Of a stretch of DNA of 64,000 nucleotides, positions 26,493 through 34,702 are shown piece by piece. The notes beneath the pieces were generated by a model that was given only the letters and a program-made list of their open reading frames with translations, searched no databases and was not told the DNA's origin. Both the position numbers and the translations under genes were made by a program. Position 1 is the stretch's first letter. Every line of letters starts with the position of its first letter. Source of the DNA: Bacteroidetes bacterium UBA4416 (GTDB taxonomy: Bacteria; Bacteroidota; Bacteroidia; B-17B0; Aurantibacillaceae); the NCBI GenBank assembly GCA_002390745.1, contig DGQK01000001.1, forward strand, positions 129,701 through 193,700, read 5' to 3'.

Positions 26493-26523
26493 TTTGAAAA
26501 GCATAAAAAATTAAATATATTTG
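26493..26523 (+). promoter_or_regulatory. Promoter of the transglutaminase-like gene (TTTG-N19-TATATTTG)
   Basis: TTTG at 26493-26496 and TATATTTG at 26516-26523 are 19 bases apart, an excellent match to the Bacteroidota housekeeping promoter. Transcription would begin about 65 bases before the ATG at 26597. Confidence 0.7.
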
Positions 26524-26596
26524 AGACAACGCGAAGAAGCAGTTTCCTTGCACCAACCGGTTTCCAGCTATCTTTATCCATGCTTGTAATTTAACT

Positions 26597-27739
26597 ATGA
26601 AGAACACCATACATCCGTACCTTGCCTTATTATGCCTTCTCCTGATCATACAAAGCAGCTATTCTCAGGAAAACCGGCCGGTGATAAAAGCAAGCTCTAA
26701 GCTAATGGATATCAAAGAAGGAGAGGTTCTGAGGAAAGGCTCGTGGACCATCGTGCCGGAAGCCAAACCCGATGTGTACAAAACTTCGGCAAAAAGAGTG
26801 ACTTTCTATTCCGACCTGGAAAATATCTCCTTTAAGATCAATCCAAAGGTCGGCACTTACAATTTCATCGTGCTGCTCAACGGGAAAGACTCTGCCTGGA
26901 CACAGATACAATACCAGGAGCCTTTTCTGAAAAAACTGAAAGGGGCTAAAAAATACAATCCGTCTGATGCGCGCTATGTACCCAAATTTAGCTATCAACC
27001 GTCAGACAATCCTCAACTGGCAAAGATCAGGAAGGACCTGAGCCTGGACTCCATCGCGGGTACGGGAAATGAAATTTCTCAAATCCTGAATCTTTTGCAC
27101 TGGGTTCATAACACCATCAGGCACGATGGGTCCAGTGATAACCCGGATGTGAAAAATGCTTTAGGGATCATCGGCGCCTGCAAATCGGGCAACCGTGGTG
27201 TGAATTGCCGCATGATGGCAACTGTGCTGAACGACTGTTACCTGGCTATGGGCATCAAATCGCGGCACATTACCTGCATGCCAAAAGAAGCTGAGTTCGA
27301 CGATTGCCACGTGATCAATATGGTATACAGCAAAGACCTCCGGCGATGGATCTGGATCGACCCGACCTTTGACGCTTACGTCATGGATGAAAAAGGTGAG
27401 CTGCTCGGCCCTCGTGAAGTGCGCGAGCGCCTGATCAACGACAAACCACTTATCCTGAATCCGGATGCCAACTGGAACAAGAAAAACTCTCAAACCAAAG
27501 AAGACTACCTGGATAACTACATGGCCAAAAATTTGTACCGCCTGCAAACACCTTTGGTAAGCGAATACGATCTCGAAACCGGGAAAACCGGGAAAGAAAT
27601 CATTTACGTGGAATTGCTGCCCCTCGATGGCCTTGAACAGGAACCTCAGGTAGTAGAGAAGCTGGAAAAAGCAACCGGCGTCAAGTTTAAGATTTATAAA
27701 ACCAATAATCCGGATGCATTCTGGACAAAACCAGAGTAG
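26597..27739 (+). CDS. Secreted transglutaminase-like cysteine protein
   Basis: The 380-residue protein has a signal peptide (ending SSYSQ), an N-terminal beta-rich domain (about 25-115), and a transglutaminase-like core with the triad C204 (GVNCRMMATVL), H238 (DDCHVINMVY) and D255 (WIWIDPTF). In bacteria such cores are mostly peptidases or amidases. The C-terminal 100 residues have no recognised motif. It acts in the periplasm or outside. It has a good promoter of its own at 26493-26523 and is followed by a lipoprotein gene after 55 bases, possibly co-transcribed. Confidence 0.85.
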   Translation: MKNTIHPYLALLCLLLIIQSSYSQENRPVIKASSKLMDIKEGEVLRKGSWTIVPEAKPDVYKTSAKRVTFYSDLENISFKINPKVGTYNFIVLLNGKDSAWTQIQYQEPFLKKLKGAKKYNPSDARYVPKFSYQPSDNPQLAKIRKDLSLDSIAGTGNEISQILNLLHWVHNTIRHDGSSDNPDVKNALGIIGACKSGNRGVNCRMMATVLNDCYLAMGIKSRHITCMPKEAEFDDCHVINMVYSKDLRRWIWIDPTFDAYVMDEKGELLGPREVRERLINDKPLILNPDANWNKKNSQTKEDYLDNYMAKNLYRLQTPLVSEYDLETGKTGKEIIYVELLPLDGLEQEPQVVEKLEKATGVKFKIYKTNNPDAFWTKPE

Positions 27740-27794
27740 ACCTACAATCAACAATACAGGCCTTTGAACACAACTAACCGTCAAAAATAAACAG

Positions 27795-28679
27795 ATGAAA
27801 CTATTCTTACTGACCGGAACCTTTTTAGCAGCCCTTCTTCTCAGCTCATGTGAGTTCCATCAATCTACGGAGAAAGACCTTATTACCGGCGCTTATACTC
27901 GAGGTGACGGTTTAGGCTACGAAGATATCGTTCTAAAAATAAATGACAAAGCAGAGAAAAGAAACACCTTCGTTTTCGGTGAAAAAGTGCTCTTTGAATT
28001 TAATAATATGACAGGTTTCAACCAGCAAAACAACAAAGCCTTCCCTGCTCTATCCATGTGCATTATTAAAAATGAAAAAGACACGGTATCATCTTATCCG
28101 AATTTGCTTGACGACATAAGCGAGGGAACCGACTTATATCCTTTACGCCTCGAGGCTAATTTCACGGCCACTATGCCTCATAAAAATAATGAGAAATATA
28201 AGTTACATGTCAGAATCTGGGACACGAAAGGGAAAGGAAACCTTGTTTATGAGTTCCCCTTTACGATAAAAGAAAACAAGTCGCTTAACATTATCGCGGA
28301 CCGTATGGAGTATACCAGCATTTATTTATGGAATGAAAGTCTTAAAAAAATGCTGGTTGATAAAAAAGTGAACCGGAACGATGAGCTCATGCTTTTGCTA
28401 AACGGGATCAATGGCCTGGAAATAAAGAACGGCAAAGTATACCCCGTTCTATCTCTTGAATTGGAAGATAGCGAGGGAAAAAAGATTATTTCCAATCCCA
28501 ATATCCTCAGCGACTATGAATCGGAAGGAATAAGTCCCGAAATTTTAAAAGCCCAGGTTCCTGTAACCCTCACATTCTCTAAAGGACAACTACATAATCC
28601 TTATAAATTAATAGCAATAGTAAAAGATCAAAACTCATCCAAAAAAATAACGGTAGAAACAGAATTAGAGATATACTAA
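27795..28679 (+). CDS. Lipoprotein of unknown function
   Basis: The 294-residue protein has a lipoprotein signal (MKLFLLTGTFLAALLLSSC, lipidated Cys19). The mature part seems to hold two similar halves: about 30-150 (KINDKAEKRNTFVFGEKVLF, then EFNNMTGF) and about 165-290 (NESLKKMLVDKKVNRNDELM, then LLLNGINGLE), each with a hydrophobic 'N-x-x-x-G' turn followed by YPxLL/NPNILSD and a beta-rich end. This suggests an internal duplication of an Ig-like module. Location at the outer membrane is inferred. Function unknown; it lies behind the transglutaminase-like gene. Confidence 0.75.
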   Translation: MKLFLLTGTFLAALLLSSCEFHQSTEKDLITGAYTRGDGLGYEDIVLKINDKAEKRNTFVFGEKVLFEFNNMTGFNQQNNKAFPALSMCIIKNEKDTVSSYPNLLDDISEGTDLYPLRLEANFTATMPHKNNEKYKLHVRIWDTKGKGNLVYEFPFTIKENKSLNIIADRMEYTSIYLWNESLKKMLVDKKVNRNDELMLLLNGINGLEIKNGKVYPVLSLELEDSEGKKIISNPNILSDYESEGISPEILKAQVPVTLTFSKGQLHNPYKLIAIVKDQNSSKKITVETELEIY

Positions 28680-28778
28680 GCTAGCCGCTCTGTCCCTTTG
28701 TGGCGATATTTGTCAGGCTCAGGGATGCTGACATTTGAAAAAACGATCGCTCTCTCTCTGGTCTTAAACTGTGGCACC

Positions 28779-29354
28779 ATGCAAAACGACTTACTAAAAT
28801 ATTTACCCGGCCTTGACACCCTTCCGGAAGCGGAAGCCAGAGAAATTGCTGCGCAAATTCCGGTGGAGTCTTACCAGAAAGGGACACTGCTTTTGAAAGC
28901 GGGCGAGGTCTCTTACATTTGCTATTTTGTCCTGAAAGGCTGCATCCGCCAATACAGCATGATCGATGGTGAAGAAAAAACAATTGCTTTTTACACCGAA
29001 CAGCAGGCCGCCATCCCCTTTACAAGCTATACGCAACAAGTGCCCTCTGCTCATTACCTCGTATGTGCAGAAGATTGCCTGCTTGTGGTGGGTGATATGA
29101 GCCAGGAACAGGACATGTATGCACGCTACCCGAAGCTGCTGGCTATTACGCGTAGCATGATGGAACAGGACTTCGGCAAAACCCAGGAAGCCTTCAGCCG
29201 CTTCATCAGCTCCTCGCCCGAAGAACGCTACCTTAATTTAATGGACACCCGCCCGGAACTCTTTCTCCGTGTGCCTCAGCACCAGATTGCCAGCTACCTG
29301 GGTATGGCGCCCGAATCGCTCAGCAGAATCCGGAAACGAACCATTAAAAAATAA
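28779..29354 (+). CDS. Crp/Fnr-family transcriptional regulator
   Basis: From ATG 28779 the product has 191 residues; an upstream frame extension of 27 codons lacks family character. It has a cyclic-nucleotide-binding-like beta roll (about 20-120, with KGTLLLKAGEVSYICYFVLK and GCIRQYSM) and a C-terminal winged helix with LRVPQHQIASYLGMAPESLS. No Cys cluster for an iron-sulfur centre is visible, and the cAMP-binding signature is degenerate, as in many Bacteroidota members that sense other signals. A second member of this family lies at 31782-32369. Target genes are unknown. Confidence 0.88.
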   Translation: MQNDLLKYLPGLDTLPEAEAREIAAQIPVESYQKGTLLLKAGEVSYICYFVLKGCIRQYSMIDGEEKTIAFYTEQQAAIPFTSYTQQVPSAHYLVCAEDCLLVVGDMSQEQDMYARYPKLLAITRSMMEQDFGKTQEAFSRFISSSPEERYLNLMDTRPELFLRVPQHQIASYLGMAPESLSRIRKRTIKK

Positions 29355-29370
29355 TTCCATTTATATTTCA

Positions 29371-29378
29371 TACCTTTA
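29371..29378 (+). promoter_or_regulatory. Putative -7 element (TACCTTTA) for the PP2C-like gene
   Basis: TACCTTTA lies 59 bases before the ATG at 29438 and matches TAnnTTTG/A. No clear -33 element. Confidence 0.3.
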
Positions 29379-29437
29379 ATTCTGTGAAGGATTCAAATTT
29401 TGCGATGGCATACCTGGGTCTTTGACAGTTAACAGAA

Positions 29438-30172
29438 ATGAAAACCTACACAGCCCTGCAAATCGGGGACTACCACACCAATTACTGCGAGGATTATTTA
29501 GTTACGGTAAGCATCGGCTCCGACAAGTTGCTGTGCGCGGTTATGGACGGCTGCACCAACGGCACCGACTGCTACTTTATTTCCACCCTCGTTGGAAAGC
29601 TCTTGCGAAAAATTGCCAAAGAAAAAAGTTACCGGGAGCTGTATGCTCCTGAGCCGGACAAAAACATCGAGGATGCCCTGAAATCGATCTTGCAGGAATT
29701 ATTTTCGGAATTAAAGCAGCTGAAAAATCAATTGATGCTGGAACCCAATGAGCTGCTGACAACGCTCATCCTCTTGCTCTACGACCAAAAAAGCGATGAG
29801 GGCCTGGTTGTGGTGATTGGCGATGGCTTCGTCAGCATCAATGGGCAAGCCACGGAATTCGACCAGGAGAATAAGCCTGATTACATCGGTTTTCATCTGT
29901 CGGAAGATTTTGAAACCTGGTACCGGCAACAGAAACAAAAAATCTATTTCCGGGAGCTGAACGATGTGAGCATTGCGACCGATGGCATCTTTATGTTTTC
30001 GGAAGTCATCAAAACAGAAGAGAATGGCGTTATAGACCCTGTAGACTTCCTCGTAAACAACCGGGAACAGCAGGAAAACCCGGAAATGCTCTCCGGGAAA
30101 CTCAAAGCCCTGGAACGCCGTTTTGGTTTAAAGCCTACAGATGATCTTGCATTGATCCGGATCATCCGTTAA
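29438..30172 (+). CDS. PP2C-like protein phosphatase domain protein
   Basis: The 244-residue cytosolic protein follows the PPM fold order: NYCEDYLVTV, the metal motif region LCAVMDGCTNGTDCYFIS, LTTLILLLYDQ, VVVIGDGFVSING, VSIATDGIFMF and a final DDLALIRIIR. The aspartates in MDG, ATDG and TDDL are in the positions of PP2C metal ligands, but the usual DGxGG is replaced by DGCTNG. It may be an active serine/threonine phosphatase or a degenerate one. The stop codon TAA at 30170-30172 is nine bases from the next start, so the genes are probably linked. Confidence 0.75.
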   Translation: MKTYTALQIGDYHTNYCEDYLVTVSIGSDKLLCAVMDGCTNGTDCYFISTLVGKLLRKIAKEKSYRELYAPEPDKNIEDALKSILQELFSELKQLKNQLMLEPNELLTTLILLLYDQKSDEGLVVVIGDGFVSINGQATEFDQENKPDYIGFHLSEDFETWYRQQKQKIYFRELNDVSIATDGIFMFSEVIKTEENGVIDPVDFLVNNREQQENPEMLSGKLKALERRFGLKPTDDLALIRIIR

Positions 30173-30181
30173 CTTTGAAAG

Positions 30182-30928
30182 ATGACACATAGATTCCTCC
30201 CCTCCCTGTTACTGATCCTGCTTGCTACCGCAGGGCATGCGCTGAACTTTGAAACAGGCAAGTGGTACGACTTTGAAGGCACGCTCGGAAAAACGAAGAT
30301 CCAGCTTTCCCTGTACATGACCGGCCCGGGCCAATTAAAAGGCAACTATTGCTACACGAAATACGAGCACAAAATTCAGCTCAGCGGAAGTATAAACCAA
30401 AATACCATCGCACTGGAAGAGCTGATCAATGGAAAAACAAATGCCTATCTCAATGGCATTGTAGCGAGCGATGATACCGACCATTTCGACGGCACCTGGA
30501 CCGATAGCGCCGGACTGAAATCCTTGCCTGTTGTGCTTAGCCTGCGGGCGATTTGCGGGGGCACACTGGAAAACCGCTATTCGGATTTTTTCTTCACCAA
30601 CGAGAACGCCGTGGAAGACTTCATGAAAACGGCAAAGGCTGCCATCCTGAGAGGCGACAAAAACTGGATTGCGAATAACGTCCGGTATCCTCTCAAAACC
30701 ACTTTGGATGGCAACACACCGGTTACCATCAAAAACGCCGCGCAGATGATTGAAAACTTCGACCGCATCTTTCATCCGGAATTTAAAAACAGCATTAAGC
30801 CACTCTGCTCCTGCAACCTGTTTACAAATTACCAGGGCGCCATGCTCGGCAACGGACAGATCTGGATCAACATCATCGGTTCACCGGTCGGTAAATTTGC
30901 GCATCGGATCACTGCCATCAATAATTAA
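30182..30928 (+). CDS. Secreted protein of unknown function
   Basis: The 248-residue protein has a signal peptide (MTHRFLPSLLLILLATAGHA), then a beta-rich region (about 25-120) with a repeated 'IQLS-x-x-G-x-x-x-x-N' style, and a C-terminal helical/beta region that includes FMKTAKAAILRGDKNWIANN, then VRYPL, similar in style to NTF2-like domains. Four cysteines are present. It overlaps a possible promoter (TAACTTTG at 30170-30177) that also contains the stop codon of the preceding gene. It is followed after 17 bases by the sirtuin gene. Function unknown. Confidence 0.7.
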   Translation: MTHRFLPSLLLILLATAGHALNFETGKWYDFEGTLGKTKIQLSLYMTGPGQLKGNYCYTKYEHKIQLSGSINQNTIALEELINGKTNAYLNGIVASDDTDHFDGTWTDSAGLKSLPVVLSLRAICGGTLENRYSDFFFTNENAVEDFMKTAKAAILRGDKNWIANNVRYPLKTTLDGNTPVTIKNAAQMIENFDRIFHPEFKNSIKPLCSCNLFTNYQGAMLGNGQIWINIIGSPVGKFAHRITAINN

Positions 30929-30945
30929 CGATTCGGGAAAACACA

Positions 30946-31785
30946 ATGATTTATATCGACGACACACTATTACAAAAACTGGAAGCGTTTTACAAAGGAG
31001 AAAGAAAGCTCACGGTGCTCACCGGCGCAGGCCTCTCCGCCGACAGCGGCATTCCGACCTTCCGGGACACCGACGGCTTCTGGACGGTAGGCTCGAAAAA
31101 CTATATGCCCGAAGAAATGGGCACCCTGCGCATGTTCCGCCAAAAGCCGCTGGAAGTATGGAAATGGTTTTTGTACCGCAATACGATCTGTTCCAAAGCT
31201 CTTCCCAATAAAGGACATTTTGCCATTACCGAACTAGAGAAGCTGTTTGGCGACCGTTTCCGCCTTATTACCCAGAATGTGGATGGCCTGCACCACAAAG
31301 CCGGAACCTCCGAAAAGAGAACCTACCTGATCCATGGCACCCTGGAAAAAGTGCGCTGCGGGGAAGAATGCAGCAAGGCATTTTATCCTTTTCCGGATTT
31401 TGCTTTTGAGAAAAATCAGGAATTAACCGCTGAGCAAAGCGAACAACTCAAATGCCCTCAGTGCGGCGACTACCTCAGGCCTCATGTGCTGTGGTTCGAC
31501 GAGCGCTACAACGAAAAACATTACAAGCTCGACTCTTCCATGCGCACCGCCAAGGAAACGGGCCTTCTTTTAACCATCGGCAGCTCGGGCGCCACCAACC
31601 TGCCGATGCTCGTCACCGAAAGCGTGCTAAGCCGGCAAGGCATGCTGGTCGACATTAACCCGAATGCCAATGCCTTTTCGGAACTGGCCTACACAAAGAA
31701 AAACGGCTTTGTGATCCGCGCGAAAAGCAGCGATGCCTTGCCGGAATTTGTAGAACTGTTCAGCCAATTAAAGCGCAAGGCATGA
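30946..31785 (+). CDS. Sir2-family NAD-dependent protein deacylase (CobB-like)
   Basis: The 279-residue protein has the sirtuin Rossmann motifs TGAGLSADSGIPTFRD (about 26-41) and TQNVDGLHHKAG, the catalytic H130 (LIHGTLEKVRC), and a zinc site formed by C138, C142, C170 and C173, where the first pair is spaced C-x3-C rather than the usual C-x2-C. It removes acyl groups from lysines using NAD. The end overlaps a Crp/Fnr gene by four bases (ATGA), so the two are co-translated, hinting that the regulator reads redox or NAD state. The domain is full-length. Confidence 0.93.
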   Translation: MIYIDDTLLQKLEAFYKGERKLTVLTGAGLSADSGIPTFRDTDGFWTVGSKNYMPEEMGTLRMFRQKPLEVWKWFLYRNTICSKALPNKGHFAITELEKLFGDRFRLITQNVDGLHHKAGTSEKRTYLIHGTLEKVRCGEECSKAFYPFPDFAFEKNQELTAEQSEQLKCPQCGDYLRPHVLWFDERYNEKHYKLDSSMRTAKETGLLLTIGSSGATNLPMLVTESVLSRQGMLVDINPNANAFSELAYTKKNGFVIRAKSSDALPEFVELFSQLKRKA

Positions 31786-32369
31786 TGACTTCAAACCGAA
31801 CCATCCTCCGGGACTATTTCGAACGCTTCGGTCTTTTCACAGAAGAAGAGATCCGGGAAGCGATCCCTTTATTCAGGGAAAAGAGCTTAAAAAAATCGGA
31901 AGACTTTGTTTCGGAAGGAGAGCGCTGTACCGAGGTCGGCTTTATCCTTTCGGGGACCTGCCGCTCGTTCTATTTGTCGGCAACAGGCGAAGAGATCACG
32001 TATTGTTTCCGCTTCCCGGGAGAATTTGTGGCAGCCTATTCTTCTTTCATTACCGGGCAGGGAAGCCTGGAGTGCATGCAGGCCCTCACCAAAACAGAAT
32101 TACTGGTCATCAGCAAAACCGATGTGGATCTGCTCGCCGATAAGTTTACGGGTTGGTTGAAATTTCTGAAGATCACTGCCGAGCAGCAATACATCGAACT
32201 GGAAAAACGGATCTTCCAGCTGCAAAAGGTAAATGCCAGGCTGCGCTACAAAGATCTTTTAGAACATCATCCCGAATATGTGCAGTACATTCCTTTGCAG
32301 CACATCGCCTCTTACCTTGGCATCACGCAGCGCCATTTAAGCCGCATCCGGAAAGAACTTCCTTTTTAG
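31782..32369 (+). CDS. Crp/Fnr-family transcriptional regulator, co-translated with the sirtuin
   Basis: The 195-residue protein has the beta-roll sensor domain (about 20-115; SEGERCTEVGFILSGTCRSF, then YLS) and a short C-terminal helix-turn-helix IPLQHIASYLGITQRHLSRI. It starts inside the sirtuin stop (ATGA overlap). As in the gene at 28779-29354, there is no Fnr-type cysteine cluster. A flavodoxin-fold quinone reductase gene begins 62 bases downstream and is a plausible target. The ligand is not evident. Confidence 0.88.
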   Translation: MMTSNRTILRDYFERFGLFTEEEIREAIPLFREKSLKKSEDFVSEGERCTEVGFILSGTCRSFYLSATGEEITYCFRFPGEFVAAYSSFITGQGSLECMQALTKTELLVISKTDVDLLADKFTGWLKFLKITAEQQYIELEKRIFQLQKVNARLRYKDLLEHHPEYVQYIPLQHIASYLGITQRHLSRIRKELPF

Positions 32370-32402
32370 ACAAATGTCCTTCTCCGGGCACAGGTCCTGT
32401 TC

Positions 32403-32410
32403 TACTTTTG
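32403..32410 (+). promoter_or_regulatory. Putative -7 element (TACTTTTG) for the quinone reductase
   Basis: TACTTTTG matches TAnnTTTG and lies 21 bases before the ATG at 32432. No good -33 element is seen, which would fit activator dependence on the neighbouring Crp/Fnr protein (inference). Confidence 0.4.
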
Positions 32411-32431
32411 TCTGCATAAACAAGAAGAACC

Positions 32432-33013
32432 ATGCCTCAACGAATTGTCATCATCAACGGACATCCCAACAAGGATGCCTTCAATTTCGGAATAGCGGAA
32501 GCCTATAAACAAGGCGCGTTAAGCTCCGGAGCAGAGCTAAAAGAAATCGTCATCGCAGATCTGCAATTCAATCCTAATCTCAAACATGGTTACCGCCAGC
32601 GTAAAGAGCTCGAGCCAGACCTGCTGGATGCCTGGGAAAAAATACAATGGGCCGATCACCTGGTGTGGGTACACCCGGTATGGTGGGGCGGCTTACCGGC
32701 CATTACCAAAGGGTTTGTGGACAGGCTCTTTCTGCCGGGCATGGCCTTCCGTTACAGGGAAAATTCGGTGTTTTGGGATAAGCTTCTGAAAGGAAAGAGC
32801 GGGCACATCATTACCACCCTCGATCAGCCAGGCTGGTACTACCGTTTGTTTTTCGGCCGTCCGAGCGTCAACCAGCTCCGGCGCTCCATTCTGCAATTTT
32901 GCGGGATCAGCCCGGTGAAGCTGACTTACCTGGGGATCATTAAAACATCGGATCCGGTAAAACGGGAAGCCTGGCTAAAAAAAGTAAACAGGATGGGGCA
33001 AAAACGCCGTTAG
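32432..33013 (+). CDS. Flavodoxin-fold NAD(P)H:quinone oxidoreductase
   Basis: The 193-residue protein starts with RIVIINGHPNKDAFNFGIAE, the FMN/FAD phosphate loop of the KefF/MdaB/NQO1 group, followed by WADHLVWVHPVWWGGLPAIT, then KGFVDRLFLPGMAFRY, which are typical conserved elements. These enzymes reduce quinones by two electrons and protect against oxidative or electrophile stress. It is cytosolic. It follows a Crp/Fnr regulator, likely a local control unit. Length is normal for the family. Confidence 0.9.
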   Translation: MPQRIVIINGHPNKDAFNFGIAEAYKQGALSSGAELKEIVIADLQFNPNLKHGYRQRKELEPDLLDAWEKIQWADHLVWVHPVWWGGLPAITKGFVDRLFLPGMAFRYRENSVFWDKLLKGKSGHIITTLDQPGWYYRLFFGRPSVNQLRRSILQFCGISPVKLTYLGIIKTSDPVKREAWLKKVNRMGQKRR

Positions 33014-33029
33014 GCACATTAAACTTTGT

Positions 33030-33037
33030 TACCTTTA
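33030..33037 (+). promoter_or_regulatory. Putative -7 element (TACCTTTA) for the T9SS serine hydrolase
   Basis: TACCTTTA lies 33 bases before the ATG at 33071. It follows the -7 consensus; the upstream element is weak. Confidence 0.35.
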
Positions 33038-33070
33038 AGTAGTCTTATCCTTCGCTAATCGATACTGCTT

Positions 33071-34384
33071 ATGAAACAAAGCTACCTCCTGTTGTTTTCA
33101 TTCCTCCTTTTCGGCGCCGGCTTGCGGTCGCAATCCCTTTATTTTCCACCGCTCACAGGCACTACCTGGGATTCCATCCGCCCGGCAGACATCGGCTACT
33201 GCCAGCCGCGCATCGACTCTCTCTACAACTACCTCCAGGCCAAAGACACCAAATCCTTTATGATCCTGAAAGACGGTAAGCGGGTTCTTGAAAAATACTT
33301 CGGAACCTACACCCGCGATTCGGTTTGGTACTGGGCTTCGGCAAGCAAAAGCCTCGCTGCTTTTATTACCGGCATGGCACAGCAACAGGGCTTCATCAAC
33401 ATCAATAACAAAGCATCTCAATACCTGGGTACAGGCTGGACCAGCGCTCCGCCGGTTAAAGAAGACCTCATCACTGTCAAAAATCTGTTGACCATGACCA
33501 GCGGCCTCGATGATGTGCCTCCCAGCGGATGCACCAATGAAGATACCAATAAAGTGTGCCTGGTATACAAAGCCGATGCTTCCACACGCTGGGCCTACCA
33601 TACAGGCGCTTACCGCAAAGTACAGGATGTGGTAAGCAATGCCGTGGGACAAAATTACAATACCATCACCAACAACTGGATCAAAACACGCACAGGCATG
33701 GGCGGCCTTTGGTATCAACAGGTGTATTACAGCAAGGCCCGCGACATGGCCCGCTTCGGACTACTGGCCCTGAACAGGGGGATCTGGAGCCAGGACACGC
33801 TGATGAAAGACTCACTCTATTTTAAAGCCATGGTGAACAGCTCTCAAAGCCTTAACCAGGCTTATGGCTATTTATGGTGGCTCAATGGCAAAAGCAGCTT
33901 CATGACACCCCAGGCGCAGTTTGTGTTCAGTGGCAGCCTGATCCCGAATGCCCCGGCCAATATGTTCTGCGCCCTCGGAAAAAACGATCAGAAGATCTAT
34001 GTGGTTCCCGGCCAGAACCTGGTGATCGTCAGGCAGGGCAATACTGCCGGCGGCTTTAACCTGGCCGTTTCAGGATTCGACAACATGCTTTGGGATTATA
34101 TCAACAAATTGAGCTGCCCCGTATCGGTAAATGAATTGGAAAGTGCTGCCGGCATTTCTGTTTATCCCAATCCGGCCAACAGCCACATCAACGTAGAAAG
34201 CACAGGCATGGCATTGAACAGAATAAGTGTTTATAACCTATACGGCAGCCGGATCTCTGTTCCGGAAAGCATCACGGAAAAAGGCATTTCCCTTGATTTG
34301 TCGGCACTTCCGGCAGGCGTGTACACCATGGAGCTGGAAAGCGCTAACCACATGACCTGTCACCAAAAATTTATCAAAGAGTAG
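33071..34384 (+). CDS. Serine hydrolase (beta-lactamase family) with type IX sorting domain
   Basis: The 437-residue protein has a signal peptide (ending GLRSQS), a serine beta-lactamase-like domain (about 30-345) with catalytic S90-A-S-K93, and a C-terminal T9SS type A sorting domain (about 360-437: ISVYPNPANSHINVES, then LPAGVYTMELES and a final HQKFIKE). The sorting domain sends the protein through the outer membrane by the Por system, where it is usually removed. It is the only clear T9SS substrate in the window. Substrate unknown; peptidase or esterase activity is likely. Confidence 0.9.
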   Translation: MKQSYLLLFSFLLFGAGLRSQSLYFPPLTGTTWDSIRPADIGYCQPRIDSLYNYLQAKDTKSFMILKDGKRVLEKYFGTYTRDSVWYWASASKSLAAFITGMAQQQGFININNKASQYLGTGWTSAPPVKEDLITVKNLLTMTSGLDDVPPSGCTNEDTNKVCLVYKADASTRWAYHTGAYRKVQDVVSNAVGQNYNTITNNWIKTRTGMGGLWYQQVYYSKARDMARFGLLALNRGIWSQDTLMKDSLYFKAMVNSSQSLNQAYGYLWWLNGKSSFMTPQAQFVFSGSLIPNAPANMFCALGKNDQKIYVVPGQNLVIVRQGNTAGGFNLAVSGFDNMLWDYINKLSCPVSVNELESAAGISVYPNPANSHINVESTGMALNRISVYNLYGSRISVPESITEKGISLDLSALPAGVYTMELESANHMTCHQKFIKE

Positions 34385-34419
34385 CAGGCGTTGCGTCAGG
34401 GACGGCGCGATCTGTTTGA

Positions 34420-34454
34420 GCTCCTTTGTTTGTCCCGAAGGGCAAACAAAGAGC
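34420..34454. repeat. Stable hairpin (inverted repeat) after the T9SS hydrolase
   Basis: CTTTGTTTG (34424-34432) pairs with CAAACAAAG (34443-34451); an inner CCC/GGG pair closes a GAA loop after a single-base bulge, and GCT/AGC extend the base. There is no T-run after it on either strand, so it is not a classical terminator. It sits in a GC-rich stretch (34385-34490) that looks like an intergenic repeat element; no gene is seen in 34385-34702. Confidence 0.55.
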
Positions 34455-34620
34455 GAGTCGCAACGGCCCGCCCGGACGCCCAAGAAAGAACATTTGAACA
34501 TTCAGTGAGCTAAGCCAGCGCCCCGGCGTATATTCTCAGCATTTAAATTATTAAAAAATTTAAATGAAGAAACCACAAAGAATACCTGATGTTAAGGTGG
34601 GCGATGAGCCGCAATAATTT

Positions 34621-34678
34621 TATATTTGCTTAAAATAATCCAAAAGGCATCAGCCTGCCCAGTGTGGCATGCTTTTGG
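34621..34678 (+). promoter_or_regulatory. Promoter element plus structured leader/attenuator before the DUF4476 gene
   Basis: TATATTTG (34621-34628) resembles a -7 element. Just downstream, CCAAAAGGCAT (34640-34650) pairs with ATGCTTTTGG (34669-34678) with one bulge, followed by TTTTG. The stem-loop lies between the putative start point and the ATG at 34703. It could be an attenuator or a terminator of a short RNA; alternatively it ends transcripts from upstream. Confidence 0.4.
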
Positions 34679-34702
34679 TTTTGAGAATAAAAAAGCAACA
34701 TT

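Noticed and set aside
28698..28778. 27-codon upstream extension of the first Crp/Fnr gene
   Set aside because: It does not match the family, and ATG 28779 begins exactly where Crp/Fnr homology starts.
34420..34454. Hairpin as intrinsic terminator
   Set aside because: No T-run follows on either strand, so it was listed as a repeat/hairpin instead.
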